Source: Acidimicrobiales bacterium (lineage in GTDB: Bacteria > Actinomycetota > Acidimicrobiia > Acidimicrobiales > AC-14). Taken from it: a stretch of DNA of 64,000 bases. The stretch covers positions 1 through 64,000 of the forward strand of contig JAODBK010000100.1 of NCBI GenBank assembly GCA_025463925.1, in the 5' to 3' direction. Position numbers and translations under genes: made by a program. A model generated the notes under the pieces. The model saw nothing but the letters and a program-made list of their open reading frames with translations, searched no databases and was not told where the DNA came from. Positions 23,841 to 32,792 of this stretch are shown here, piece by piece (the first letter of the stretch is position 1; the number at the start of each line of letters is the position of its first letter).

Positions 23841-25070
23841 ATGAAGCGTCAGCTAGTCGGGGGTCGGCCGCGCCGTTACCCTTCCCATTCGCAGAGCGGT
23901 GGCGCTGTGCGCTCGATAGCGATCATGCTCGCGGCGGTGATCGTGCTGGCGTCTCTGGCGGCGTGCTCGTCCTCCAGCAGCACCAAAGCGACGACATCAG
24001 CAACAACGCAGAGCTCAGACGGGCTGTCGGCGGCAGGCAGTGCTGGACTCGCGAAGGCGAAAGCGGACCTCGAGGGGTGGCAGCGGGAGCCGACCAGCAT
24101 CGAGCTCACGACGCCGATTGGGAAGCCGATTCCCACCGGCAAGAAGATAAGCGCCGTCTTCGCTGCGAATGGATCAGCCAACTTGCTCTCGGACCCCCTG
24201 AAAGCAGCGGGCAAGGCCTTGGGCTGGGACGTCAAGGTCTCAGAGACACAATTCACTCCAGAGGCGATCCAAAGCAATTTCGCCCAGGCGGTGCGCGACA
24301 AGCCTGACGCCTTCGTTTACGCGGGATTCCCCGGCGCTACGGTTTCGCAGTCGCTCAGCGCCTTCGCAGCGGCGAAGACGCCGGTGGTGGCTGAGACAGT
24401 TGCCGAGACCACGGACGCTTCGAAGAACTACCTCGTCTTGCCCTCTCCGGACGTTTACGCCTTGGACGGGCAGATGTTGGCCGCATCGATCACCGTCGCG
24501 ACGGGCGGCAAGGGCAAACTCATGCTTGTTACCGTCCCTGCGTTTGAGATCTATGCGCCGGTGGTGGCAGCAGTCAATTCGAATCTGAAGAGCTACTGCC
24601 CCGATTGCGCTCTCGCCCAATACGACATGCCCGCCGAGTCGATCGGCAAAGATTCCGCTACTCGTATTACCAACTACATCCAAGGGCATCCAGGAATCAA
24701 CGGTCTCGTCGACGTGTTCGGGGCGTTCTCGATCGGCCTGCCCACCGCGCTACAAGGTGCGGGGATCGACCCGAAGTCGTTGAAGACCGTTGCGCTCTAT
24801 CCGCCGACTCAAGTCATTGGGATGGTCAAGCAGGGAGCGGTCTTCGCGGCCATCCCCTTCCCATTCGATGAATACATGTTCACCGCGGTCGACGCGATTG
24901 CGCGGTTGTTGGTCGGCGAGTCCTTTTCACCAGATGTCACTACCGCAGCCGCGAAGGCGCCAGCGGTCGTATGGACGCAGGCGAATGCTCCCGCCAATAC
25001 GGATACAACGGCCGGGCTTCCGATCATCAAGGACTATGAGGCCAAGTTCCGCGCCCTCTGGGGGAAGTAA
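23841..25070 (+). CDS. Substrate-binding lipoprotein of the sugar-type ABC importer
   Basis: The 409-residue precursor has a twin-basic N-terminus, a hydrophobic core (AIMLAAVIVLASLAAC) with lipobox LAAC and a Ser/Thr-rich linker, so the mature protein is membrane-anchored outside the cell. The mature part has the Peripla_BP_4 pattern of RbsB/ChvE-type proteins (KKISAVFAANGSANLLSDPLKAAGKALGWDVKV; NGLVDVFGAFSIGLPTALQGAG). ATG 23841 is favoured over GTG 23835. It captures the cluster's unknown substrate for the permease encoded just upstream. Confidence 0.9.
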   Translation: MKRQLVGGRPRRYPSHSQSGGAVRSIAIMLAAVIVLASLAACSSSSSTKATTSATTQSSDGLSAAGSAGLAKAKADLEGWQREPTSIELTTPIGKPIPTGKKISAVFAANGSANLLSDPLKAAGKALGWDVKVSETQFTPEAIQSNFAQAVRDKPDAFVYAGFPGATVSQSLSAFAAAKTPVVAETVAETTDASKNYLVLPSPDVYALDGQMLAASITVATGGKGKLMLVTVPAFEIYAPVVAAVNSNLKSYCPDCALAQYDMPAESIGKDSATRITNYIQGHPGINGLVDVFGAFSIGLPTALQGAGIDPKSLKTVALYPPTQVIGMVKQGAVFAAIPFPFDEYMFTAVDAIARLLVGESFSPDVTTAAAKAPAVVWTQANAPANTDTTAGLPIIKDYEAKFRALWGK

Positions 25071-25157
25071 GAGCATGGTCCCAGTTCCGGCCTTGATGAA
25101 CATGTCAGTCCTCGGCCGGGATGAACGAGCCCGATCGCGACTCACGAGGGAGACGCT

Positions 25158-26081
25158 ATGACGCTAGATCTCGTTCCGGTGACGGCCACCTTTGGCGTCG
25201 AGGTGTCAGGACTGGACCTGCGATCCGCGAACGCTGCCGACTTCGAGGCGCTCCGCGATGCCTTGCTGCAGCACAGGCTGCTGCTGTTCCGGAGCCCTTC
25301 GCTCGACAGTGAGGAGCAGGTTCGTGTGATGGAGTCGCTGCGCGTAGGCGAACCTCTACACGAGACGGCGCAGGCTCCTGCGTGGGGCTGGGTGACCAAC
25401 ACGGGAGAGCTGCCCGACGACGGCGGCATCGTTGACGCGAGCCCTACCGAACTTCTCTGGCACGCCGACTACGAATTCACTGAATTCGGCCCGATCCAAG
25501 CGATCTCTCTGTATGGCCATGAGGTTCCCGAGGCGAGCTATCCCACGATGCTGTCCAACAACGTCGAGGCCGTGAAGAGGTTGCCGGCAGATCTCAGGGA
25601 GAAGGTGCGTACGCTCAAGGTCCTCAAGGCGAAGGAGCACACCGGGCCCGGGGAGGGCTACGACGATTTCGCCAACCACCGAAACCGAGTCAGCGCGCCC
25701 GCACAAGAAGGAAACCTCTTCCACGGCTCGGAACACGACATCATTGAGACGCACCCAATCACCGGCGAGCCGTGGCTCACCGTCAGCCAGATGATGACGA
25801 GCCACGTCGTCGGATGGACCGATGAGGAGAGTGACGTTCTGTTCGCCGAGTTGGACGAGATCGCGTACGACCCAAGCAACGTCTACGAACATGACTGGCG
25901 GGTCGGCGATCTCATCGTGTGGGACAACATCGCGCTGCGGCATCGGCGGGGAACGACTCCAAAGGGCAGCACCCCAGGCGGTCGTCGGGTCCTTCGTAGG
26001 GTTGCGGTCGACTCGATCGACATGCTCACGCGCTTTCCGGTCGCGAGGCCCGCGGAAAGCCTGCAAGTCGTTGACCGTTAG
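25158..26081 (+). CDS. TauD/TfdA-family Fe(II)/2-oxoglutarate dioxygenase
   Basis: The 307-residue enzyme begins GVEVSGLDLRSANAADFEALRDAL and LLLFRSP, typical of TauD. The iron triad is readable: His and Asp in LWHADYEF (about residues 99-101) and the distal His in NIALRHRRG, followed by the 2-oxoglutarate Arg region (GGRRVLRRV). Such enzymes hydroxylate a carbon next to a sulfonate, ether, ester or amine and often split the molecule. GAGGGAG precedes ATG 25158. It sits directly upstream of an amidohydrolase in the same operon, so it may act early on the substrate. Confidence 0.9.
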   Translation: MTLDLVPVTATFGVEVSGLDLRSANAADFEALRDALLQHRLLLFRSPSLDSEEQVRVMESLRVGEPLHETAQAPAWGWVTNTGELPDDGGIVDASPTELLWHADYEFTEFGPIQAISLYGHEVPEASYPTMLSNNVEAVKRLPADLREKVRTLKVLKAKEHTGPGEGYDDFANHRNRVSAPAQEGNLFHGSEHDIIETHPITGEPWLTVSQMMTSHVVGWTDEESDVLFAELDEIAYDPSNVYEHDWRVGDLIVWDNIALRHRRGTTPKGSTPGGRRVLRRVAVDSIDMLTRFPVARPAESLQVVDR

Positions 26082-26102
26082 GTGCTGAAAGGTAGCGGCG
26101 AC

Positions 26103-27326
26103 GTGACGCTACCGCGAATCATCTCTGTTGATGATCATGTCGTCGAGCCGCCGGATCTCTGGATGGCGCGGATGGCGAGCAAGCACCGAGACCGCGCTCC
26201 GCACGTAGAACGGGTCCACGGTCACCAAGTGCATCGCGGCGCGGCTGAGGTCGAGCTCGTCGAAAGCGACGACGCAGATGCCACGTGGGCGGACGTGTGG
26301 GTGTACGACGATCTGCGCTGGCCCCTGATCGTGGGTTACGTCAACGTTGGTGATCTACGAGACCGGAACCTCACGGGCCACGCAATGGTGACGTACGACG
26401 ACATCCTGCCCGGCTGCTTTGAGCAAGGCTCTCGGCTGAAGGACATGGATCTGAACAACACCGAAGCGCAGCTTTGCTTTCCTACGGTTCCGCGGTTCTG
26501 TGGGCAACTGTTCCTTGAGCGAAAGGACAAGGAGTTTGCCCATCTGTGCTTGAAGACCTACAACGACTGGGTCATTGATGACTGGTGTGGCGGTGCAGGT
26601 CACGGCCGGCTGATTCCCAACATCGTTGTACCGCTCTGGGATGCGAATCTCGCAGCAACCGAGATCCACCGGTGCGCCGACAAGGGGACGCATGCGGTCG
26701 CGTTCTCTGAAGCACCTGTCGAGCTGGGTCTCCCCAGCATCCACTCGGGGTGGTGGGACCCGTTCCTTCTCGCCTGCGAACAGACCGAAACAGTCATCAA
26801 CATGCACGTCGGATCGTCCTCGAAGATGCCCACGACGGCACCGGACGCGCCGTTCAGCATCTGCGCCGCTCTCATTTTCGAGAACGTGCTGCGTTCGATG
26901 GTGGACTGGCTGATGTCGGGTGTCCTCGCGCGCTACCCGCGGTTGAGGATCGCCTTCAGTGAAGGACAAGTTGGATGGATGCCGTTCGTCCTACAACGAC
27001 TGGACTCATTGTGGGAGCGCGGCGAGATGTACGACCACGACATGCGCGTCCGTCTGCCCGATCCGCCAAGCTCCTACGTCCCAGGGCGGGTCTATGGCTG
27101 CGTCTTTGATGACGTGGTCGGGTTGCAGTCTCGTGATGTGATCGGGATGGGTCAGATCATGTTCGAGACTGACTATCCACATTCGGACTCGACGTTCCCG
27201 CATTCTGCTGACACCGCGCAAGCACTTGCGTCGGCCGCGGGTTTGAGCGATCACGAGATGTGGCAGTTCCTGCGCGGGAACGCGATCGAGTGCTATCGCC
27301 TCGAGAGCGTCGGGATCACTCAGTAG
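26103..27326 (+). CDS. Amidohydrolase-2 family metal-dependent hydrolase/decarboxylase
   Basis: A 407-residue TIM-barrel enzyme of the COG2159 type (ACMSD, resorcylate decarboxylase and LigY relatives). The N-terminus reads ISVDDHVVEPPDLW, so the metal motif is D-x-H-x-x-E rather than H-x-H. Later come NMHVGSSS (His), SEGQVGWMPFVLQRLDSLWE and FETDYPHSDSTFP (catalytic Asp). GTG 26103 is favoured; GTG 26082 directly abuts the previous stop. Three paralogues lie in the second cluster. It may hydrolyse a C-C or C-N bond or decarboxylate; sequence does not say which. Confidence 0.85.
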   Translation: MTLPRIISVDDHVVEPPDLWMARMASKHRDRAPHVERVHGHQVHRGAAEVELVESDDADATWADVWVYDDLRWPLIVGYVNVGDLRDRNLTGHAMVTYDDILPGCFEQGSRLKDMDLNNTEAQLCFPTVPRFCGQLFLERKDKEFAHLCLKTYNDWVIDDWCGGAGHGRLIPNIVVPLWDANLAATEIHRCADKGTHAVAFSEAPVELGLPSIHSGWWDPFLLACEQTETVINMHVGSSSKMPTTAPDAPFSICAALIFENVLRSMVDWLMSGVLARYPRLRIAFSEGQVGWMPFVLQRLDSLWERGEMYDHDMRVRLPDPPSSYVPGRVYGCVFDDVVGLQSRDVIGMGQIMFETDYPHSDSTFPHSADTAQALASAAGLSDHEMWQFLRGNAIECYRLESVGITQ

Positions 27327-27356
27327 GCATGGCCCGGAGATCCAAGGGTTCAGCGA

Positions 27357-28151
27357 TTGACCTCATTTAGCGGCTACGACTCGATCGAATTCCGTCGAGA
27401 AGCGGACGTGCTCATCGTTACGCTGCACAACCCGCGGAACTCGGTGAACGCGATCGACGACCGCATGCACCGCGAGCTCGCGCGCCTGTTTGGGGAACTC
27501 GGCGAGGAAAGGGCTGCCCGAGCCATCTTGTTGCGCGGCTCCGAGCAGGCCTTCAGCGCGGGTGGGGATCTGTCATGGATTCGTGACATGCAACCTGAGG
27601 ATCTCGACAGTCTCCGGCACATTGGGAAACAAATCGTCTGGAATCTTCTGGACGTCGAGATTCCGATCGTCGCGGCTGTGAACGGCCCGGCAATAGGCTT
27701 TGGCGCGACTCTCGCGCTCCTGTCGGACGCTCTCATCATGAGCGAGTCCGCACGGCTCGGGGATCCCCACGTGCGTCTTGGACTGGTCGCAGGAGACGGC
27801 GGAGCAGTCGTGTGGCCGCTACTCGTCGGACCGATGGTCGCGAAGCGGTACCTATTGACCGGTGACCTGATGACGGCCGCGGAGGCGCAGCGAATGGGCC
27901 TTGCGACTGAGGTTGTGCCGGATGGTGAGATGGACGCTCGTTCCCTGAGTTTCGCAAGGCGCTTGGCCTCCGGCGCGCCGCTCGCGATCCGGTACACCAA
28001 GCTCGCGATCAACCAACTTGTCAAGAATTCGATGACGATTGCTTTTGACTACTCCACCAGCCTCGAGGTCGCGACATTCGTGACGGCTGATCACAAGGAA
28101 GCCGTGCAAGCGTTCATGCAGAAGCGAGAACCGCGCTTCCGAGGCGCCTAA
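27357..28151 (+). CDS. Enoyl-CoA hydratase/isomerase family protein
   Basis: A 264-residue crotonase-fold protein. FSAGGDLSWIRDM (first oxyanion-hole segment) and VAAVNGPAIGFGATLALLSDALIMSESARLGDPHVRLGLVAGDGGA (second oxyanion glycine and the active-site loop) are present. The usual catalytic Glu of hydratases (GxxE at the first position) is not obvious, so isomerase, hydrolase or lyase chemistry is possible. TTG 27357 with AAGGG upstream is the best start. The C-terminal trimerisation helix region is complete. Confidence 0.88.
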   Translation: MTSFSGYDSIEFRREADVLIVTLHNPRNSVNAIDDRMHRELARLFGELGEERAARAILLRGSEQAFSAGGDLSWIRDMQPEDLDSLRHIGKQIVWNLLDVEIPIVAAVNGPAIGFGATLALLSDALIMSESARLGDPHVRLGLVAGDGGAVVWPLLVGPMVAKRYLLTGDLMTAAEAQRMGLATEVVPDGEMDARSLSFARRLASGAPLAIRYTKLAINQLVKNSMTIAFDYSTSLEVATFVTADHKEAVQAFMQKREPRFRGA

Positions 28152-28220
28152 CGGTGAAAACACCGCGCAACTGCCCTCAGCTACGCACCGGCGACGACAA
28201 CGGCGAGGAGATCCGCTTAC

Positions 28221-28730
28221 ATGTTCGGTGAGAAGACCCAGGCGCTCCCGATCCCTCTGGATCCGGAGAGCACTATCTACTGTCCAGCTGGAGTGCTGAC
28301 GTTTGCGGTTGAGCGCCGGCACATCAACCAAGCGATCGCGGATGAGGCATTTGCTGACGATCCGGTTGCTCGGGAGCACTCGGATGCAAAATATGTTGAG
28401 TACGAGCGCGAGAACGGGGTTCCGCTCGACGTGCGGTTCAAGTCGCTGCACGTACTCGGGTCAGACGGCCTTGAGTACCTTCGCTTCGACATCATCGCGG
28501 AGTATCCGCATTACCACTACGTCACGCCGGCGGAGCCGTGCGACGTCCTGTGGATGTTCGATTCCGTAGCCAATGGCGACTTCGCCGAATGGGTGTTTGG
28601 ACGGCTGCGCACTCAGTTGCGAGACATGTTGACCGCAGCCTCCGCTCCCCGCGAATCGTTGAATTTCGATCAAGCGGTGATTGAAGACGTCCTGCATGAA
28701 GTGGAAGCCGAAGTGCTTTCTTCGGTGTAG
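28221..28730 (+). CDS. Conserved hypothetical protein (169 aa)
   Basis: A soluble acidic protein, MFGEKTQALPIPLDPESTIYC then PAGVLTFAVERRHINQAIAD and EYLRFDIIAEYPHYHYVTPAEPCDVLWMFDSVANGDFAEWVFGRL. The His/Tyr-rich YPHYHYV core and the Cys residues might bind a metal. I recall similar uncharacterised proteins beside actinobacterial catabolic genes but cannot name a function. GAGGAG lies ten bases before ATG 28221. It ends the binding-protein operon, and the 235 bases after it contain two operators and the promoter of the next unit. Confidence 0.75.
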   Translation: MFGEKTQALPIPLDPESTIYCPAGVLTFAVERRHINQAIADEAFADDPVAREHSDAKYVEYERENGVPLDVRFKSLHVLGSDGLEYLRFDIIAEYPHYHYVTPAEPCDVLWMFDSVANGDFAEWVFGRLRTQLRDMLTAASAPRESLNFDQAVIEDVLHEVEAEVLSSV

Positions 28731-28886
28731 CGGGACTTCGACACGACCTCGGCTCGCGAACCGGACGACCTCGACACCGGGGCCGAGGACATGGCCCGCT
28801 CAGCCCCGTCGTCCGGTCCCCCCTGGCCGGTGCGGCGGGGCTGTTGCGCGTTCAGCTGCCGCTGAGCTACGTGCGGTGCGCGGCCC

Positions 28887-28904
28887 GTTAACAACGTAGT
28901 TGAC
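28887..28904. promoter_or_regulatory. TetR-type operator site 5
   Basis: GTTAAC-AACGTA-GTTGAC, 50 bases upstream of site 6. Confidence 0.6.
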
Positions 28905-28936
28905 AACCGCGCTTGGCCAGGCTGTAATGGGTTGGG

Positions 28937-28954
28937 TCCAACACTACTGTTGAC
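28937..28954. promoter_or_regulatory. TetR-type operator site 6
   Basis: TCCAAC-ACTACT-GTTGAC, ending 11 bases before ATG 28966 and touching its ribosome site. Confidence 0.65.
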
Positions 28955-28965
28955 GGAGAGAGACG

Positions 28966-30123
28966 ATGGTGAAGTTCCACCTGGTTCAGTACGGCGCCGT
29001 GGGTCGACCGCACGAGATCGAAGCCGGTATGGCGGGCCGTCGGGTCGACCTCTACCAGCGTTACTTGGAGGAGATCAGGTACTACGCCTCATACGCCGAT
29101 GAGCTGGGGTTCGCGGGCTACAGCCACAACGAGCATCACCTTCAGCTCGAGGGCTTCGAGGAATCGAATCACCCCGGCATGCTGAGCCTGTTCATCGGGC
29201 AACATTCCAAGAAGCTCACGGTCGGGACGCTCGGGTATGTGCTGCCTACGCACAACCCCGTGCGCGTTGCGGAAGAGGTCGCGACCCTCGATCACATGCT
29301 GAAAGGCCGCCTGCTCGTGGCCTTCCTCCGCGGCTATCAGGAACGCTGGACCAATACGTATGCGGCCGTCCAGGGCGTGACAGCGACAAGCCCAGTGCTC
29401 TCGAAAGCACATGACGAGCGTGACGACATCAACCGAGAGCTCTTCGAAGAGTCGTTCGACGTCGTCATGAAGGCCCTGACGTCAACCACCTTCAGTCACC
29501 GCGGGAAGTACTGGACATTCCCGCCGGACAACATCGTGGTCAAGCACCCGGCATACGCCGCGTGGGGGCAAGGGGTTCGCGATGACGGACTCGTGGAGGA
29601 GATCGGCATCGCGCCTGCCCCGTACCAAGACCCCCACCCGAAGATTTATGGTGGGTTCACCGGCAGCATGCGCACGACCAAGTTCTTCGCGCGGAAGGGC
29701 GCGAAGGTCATCGTTCCAGCCAACAACCTTGACTTCTGCGAGACCCTTTGGAATGTCTATATCGAGGAGGCTCGCGCTCAGGGAAGAGAGGTGGCGCGAG
29801 AAGACGCTGCTGCGTGGGGCGGTGCCCTCATCGTTCGGGAGACGCGTGAGCAAGCGGAAGAGGACGCCAAGGCCTTCGAGTTCATCACGAAGAAGTGGTT
29901 CGAGCCCATGGGCCAGAAGCCGACCGAAGCGATCATCGGTACTCCCGACGACGTGAGTGAGAAGATTGAGGAGGCGTACGAGCGCCTCGGCTTCAACGAA
30001 TGCTGGCTCATCTTCATGCAGGGACTACTCCCGCCCGAAATCGTCGGTGAGCACCTGCGTCTGTTCGCGGAAAAGGTGATGCCGCGCTTCAGCGAGCGAA
30101 ACGCCGACGGTGTGTACGTGTGA
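28966..30123 (+). CDS. LLM-class flavin-dependent monooxygenase (luciferase-like)
   Basis: The 385-residue bacterial-luciferase-family protein reads EIRYYASYADELGFAGYSHNEHHLQLEGF, LTVGTLGYVLPTHNPVRVAEEVATLDHMLKGRLLVAFLRGYQERW and PKIYGGFTGSMRTTKFFARKGAKVIVPANN. The EHH motif and the long C-terminal segment are family features. Such enzymes oxygenate ketones, sulfur compounds or hydrocarbons with reduced FMN from a separate reductase, and no reductase gene is seen here. GGAGAGAG precedes ATG 28966. It is followed 12 bases later by a MaoC-like gene. Confidence 0.9.
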   Translation: MVKFHLVQYGAVGRPHEIEAGMAGRRVDLYQRYLEEIRYYASYADELGFAGYSHNEHHLQLEGFEESNHPGMLSLFIGQHSKKLTVGTLGYVLPTHNPVRVAEEVATLDHMLKGRLLVAFLRGYQERWTNTYAAVQGVTATSPVLSKAHDERDDINRELFEESFDVVMKALTSTTFSHRGKYWTFPPDNIVVKHPAYAAWGQGVRDDGLVEEIGIAPAPYQDPHPKIYGGFTGSMRTTKFFARKGAKVIVPANNLDFCETLWNVYIEEARAQGREVAREDAAAWGGALIVRETREQAEEDAKAFEFITKKWFEPMGQKPTEAIIGTPDDVSEKIEEAYERLGFNECWLIFMQGLLPPEIVGEHLRLFAEKVMPRFSERNADGVYV

Positions 30124-30135
30124 CGGAGTAGAAGC

Positions 30136-30603
30136 GTGACGGAGGAACGAGCCGCCGCGTCGTTGGTTGGAACAACGGTCGTCAGCTCTCGGCGAACTTT
30201 GTCTGAGACGGAGTTCTCGGTCCTGTTGTCACTGACGTGGGCACTTCACCCGTTGCACTTGGACACCGAGTACGCGCAGGCACGAGGCTTTCGCGATCGG
30301 ATAATGGACGGACCGCTGCTGCTGGCGCTGGCCATCGGGCTTGAGGTGTTCGCCGGTGTGGGTCGCCTCATCGATGAGTCCGGCATCCGGCTGATCGCTC
30401 TGAAGGAGATCGAGCACGTGCGATTTCTGGCGCCCGTCTATCCACAGGACGCTATCTTCACAAGCACTGAATTTCTCGACACCCAACCAGCCACACGGCC
30501 GGGTCGATGGAACATGCACGTGAGCACACAGCTCTACAAAGGGGTGGACGAATTGGTAATGCAGGCGTCCCGCACCTTCGCGTTCGAGCTCGACCAGAAG
30601 TAG
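30136..30603 (+). CDS. MaoC-like hot-dog hydratase/thioesterase
   Basis: A 155-residue single hot-dog protein starting at GTG 30136 behind GGAG. The motif LHPLHLDTEYAQARGFRDRIMDGPLLLALAIGL corresponds to the MaoC hydratase motif (D/H-x(5)-H-x-D...F), with RVRFLAPVYPQD-type strands near residue 95. It probably hydrates an enoyl-CoA made from the pathway intermediate, or acts as a thioesterase. It lies between the monooxygenase and the CoA ligase. Confidence 0.85.
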   Translation: MTEERAAASLVGTTVVSSRRTLSETEFSVLLSLTWALHPLHLDTEYAQARGFRDRIMDGPLLLALAIGLEVFAGVGRLIDESGIRLIALKEIEHVRFLAPVYPQDAIFTSTEFLDTQPATRPGRWNMHVSTQLYKGVDELVMQASRTFAFELDQK

Positions 30604-30674
30604 TGCCACCTGTGCTGGACGGACCGAAACGGCAGACGTGGGGGGACGTCCCGATTGCCGAAAGTGTTGACCTC

Positions 30675-32258
30675 ATGACGGCCGACACGACGCCCGTGTT
30701 GCAGCGGACGCTCAGGGACGTCCTCGAGAAGGCCGTCAAAGATCGCTCCGATCAGCCGGCGATCCTTTCGCCCGACGAGTCGTACACGTACGGCCAACTC
30801 TACGGCGACTGCCTGCGTATCGGGAACGGCTTCCGTGGGCTGGGACTCCATCGGCACGAGCCGGTTCTTCTGATGCTCGACAATCATTGTGATTTCGTCC
30901 GTGCCTGGATCGCGCTCAACCTCTTTGGCGGCGTCGAGGTGCCCGTCAACACCGCGTACAAGGGCGCAGTTCTTGAGCATCTGGTCCGTGACTCCGGCGC
31001 GCGCATGCTGGTCGTCGAGGCAAAGTACCTAGAGCGATTCGAAGACATCTTCCGCCAGTTGGATGCCGAACTTCGGGTTGTCGTGCGCGGTGACTCGGCC
31101 ACACCCACGGTGACTCGCGGCTCGATTACGAACTTCGAGGAGCTGGCAGATCACGACGAAGGGTCGCCGGTCGCCTTGGCACCGTGGGACCCGATGGGCA
31201 TTCTGTACACATCGGGAACAACCGGGCCAGCCAAAGGTGTCGTGGCCTCCCATGCCTACGCACACAGCTTCGCACCGAATTACATCGCAGCGTCCGGCCG
31301 AATCGCGACCGCGCTGCCGCTGTTCCACATCGGAGGGCAGTGGACCGGGGTCTACGCCGCGCTGCGCGTCGGCGGCAGCGTCGCGATACTGCCTGGCTTC
31401 CATGCGAGCACGTTCTGGCAAGAAGCGACTTCGTTGGAGTGCACGCAAACCCTGCTCGTCGGTGCCATGGCGCGATTCCTCATGAATAGCCCGGCCGCGC
31501 CGGACGACCGTTCGCACTCAGTCAGGCATATCAATATGTGCCCGGTCATCTCTGACGTCGCCGAGTTCGCGGAACGCTTCGGTGTGTCGGTCTGCGCGAC
31601 ATATGGCCTGACGGAGGGTTCCACACCAATGCTCACCCCGTACGGGCTCGCCGCTCCGCAATTTGCGGGCTGGATTCGCGAGGACTTCGAAGCAAGGATC
31701 ACGGACGAAAACGACATCGAGTTGCCGGTCGGTCAAGTCGGGGAGATCGTGCTCCGCGCAAGAGACCCCTGGGCGGTGATGTCTGAGTATCACGGCCTAC
31801 CTGACAAGAGCGCCGATGCGTTTCGCAACCTCTGGCTGCACACCGGCGATCTTGGTTACCGCGACGACCAGGGGCGTTACTTCTTCGTGGACAGAAAAGA
31901 CGACGCCATCCGCGTCCGGGGCGAAAACGTGTCCTCGTACGAAGTCGAGTCGGTCGTCGACGCGCATCCCGACGTGTCTGCAAGCGTTGCGGTTGCCGTG
32001 AAAAGCGAGAACACCGAAGATGACATCAAGGTCGTAGTCGTGCTTCACGAGAATGCGCCGCTCCGGCCCGAAGACCTGACGACCTACCTGATCGACCGGC
32101 TGCCCTACTTCATGGTCCCGCGCTACATCGAGTTCGTTGATGAACTACCGAGGACACCAACCGAGAAGATCAGGCGGGATCAGCTCCGACGGACCGGCGT
32201 GTCGAGCACTTCCTGGGACCGCGTGGCCGCCGGGATCGAGGTCAAGCGCCCTCGCTGA
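30675..32258 (+). CDS. Acyl-CoA synthetase (CaiC-like AMP-binding ligase)
   Basis: The product (527 residues from ATG 30675; GTG 30603 would overlap the MaoC stop and add 24) is an ANL adenylating enzyme. P-loop-like YTSGTTGPAKGVV, ATYGLTEGSTPM, WLHTGDLGYRDDQGRYFFVDRKDDAIRVRGENVSSYEVE and the catalytic lysine in PRTPTEKIRR are all visible. The family activates carboxylic acids to CoA thioesters; resemblance to CaiC is from the VNTAYKG and GGQWTG segments. It probably charges the imported acid or an intermediate. Confidence 0.9.
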   Translation: MTADTTPVLQRTLRDVLEKAVKDRSDQPAILSPDESYTYGQLYGDCLRIGNGFRGLGLHRHEPVLLMLDNHCDFVRAWIALNLFGGVEVPVNTAYKGAVLEHLVRDSGARMLVVEAKYLERFEDIFRQLDAELRVVVRGDSATPTVTRGSITNFEELADHDEGSPVALAPWDPMGILYTSGTTGPAKGVVASHAYAHSFAPNYIAASGRIATALPLFHIGGQWTGVYAALRVGGSVAILPGFHASTFWQEATSLECTQTLLVGAMARFLMNSPAAPDDRSHSVRHINMCPVISDVAEFAERFGVSVCATYGLTEGSTPMLTPYGLAAPQFAGWIREDFEARITDENDIELPVGQVGEIVLRARDPWAVMSEYHGLPDKSADAFRNLWLHTGDLGYRDDQGRYFFVDRKDDAIRVRGENVSSYEVESVVDAHPDVSASVAVAVKSENTEDDIKVVVVLHENAPLRPEDLTTYLIDRLPYFMVPRYIEFVDELPRTPTEKIRRDQLRRTGVSSTSWDRVAAGIEVKRPR

Positions 32259-32287
32259 CGCCGACGACAACTATCCGAGGAGTGCGA

Positions 32288-32749
32288 ATGTCAGAGGACA
32301 GCCTTGAGGCGATCGTTGACTCGCTGGAGTCAAGCCTGGAGATCGAGCAGATCACGTATTACTTCGCACACGGGATCGATAAGCGCGATGAAGAAAAGTT
32401 CCTGGGTATCTGGACCGAAGGTGCGACGTTGGTTAGCGACTCGCACACCTACCAGGGCCGGGACTCACTCCGGCAATACCTCATAGACATCTGGCGGGAG
32501 CTACCCGTCTCTCATCACTACGTCGCAAACAACGACGTCCGAATCTCCGGTGACACCGCCGAAGGAATCTGCGACCACGACGTCCTTGCGACCACCGCGG
32601 ATGGGGAAACAGTGATCCTGGCCGCTTCAGCGTTCGACACGTACCGCCGAGTAGGACGGACTTGGCGCATCGAACACCGCAGGATCGAGACTTGCCATCG
32701 GCTGGCGCTTCCCGGCGTCGAGCTGACGGGCAATCCGCGGCCTTGGTAG
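32288..32749 (+). CDS. NTF2-like/SnoaL protein, paralogue of 34416-34889
   Basis: A 153-residue cone-shaped-fold protein: EIEQITYYFAHGIDKRDEEKFLGIWTEGATLV, SHHYVANNDVRISGDTAEGICDHDVL, RVGRTWRIEHRRIE. GAGG lies just before ATG 32288. Its ordered motifs match the protein encoded at 34416-34889 (HYV-N, ISGD-A-GI-D-D), so the two are paralogues on either side of the ATPase gene. Similar proteins act as dehydratases, isomerases or ring-opening enzymes in aromatic and steroid pathways. Confidence 0.87.
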   Translation: MSEDSLEAIVDSLESSLEIEQITYYFAHGIDKRDEEKFLGIWTEGATLVSDSHTYQGRDSLRQYLIDIWRELPVSHHYVANNDVRISGDTAEGICDHDVLATTADGETVILAASAFDTYRRVGRTWRIEHRRIETCHRLALPGVELTGNPRPW

Positions 32750-32792
32750 CGGGCCCAGGCGGGTACGACGCCGCGTCGCGGTCGTGAGCACG

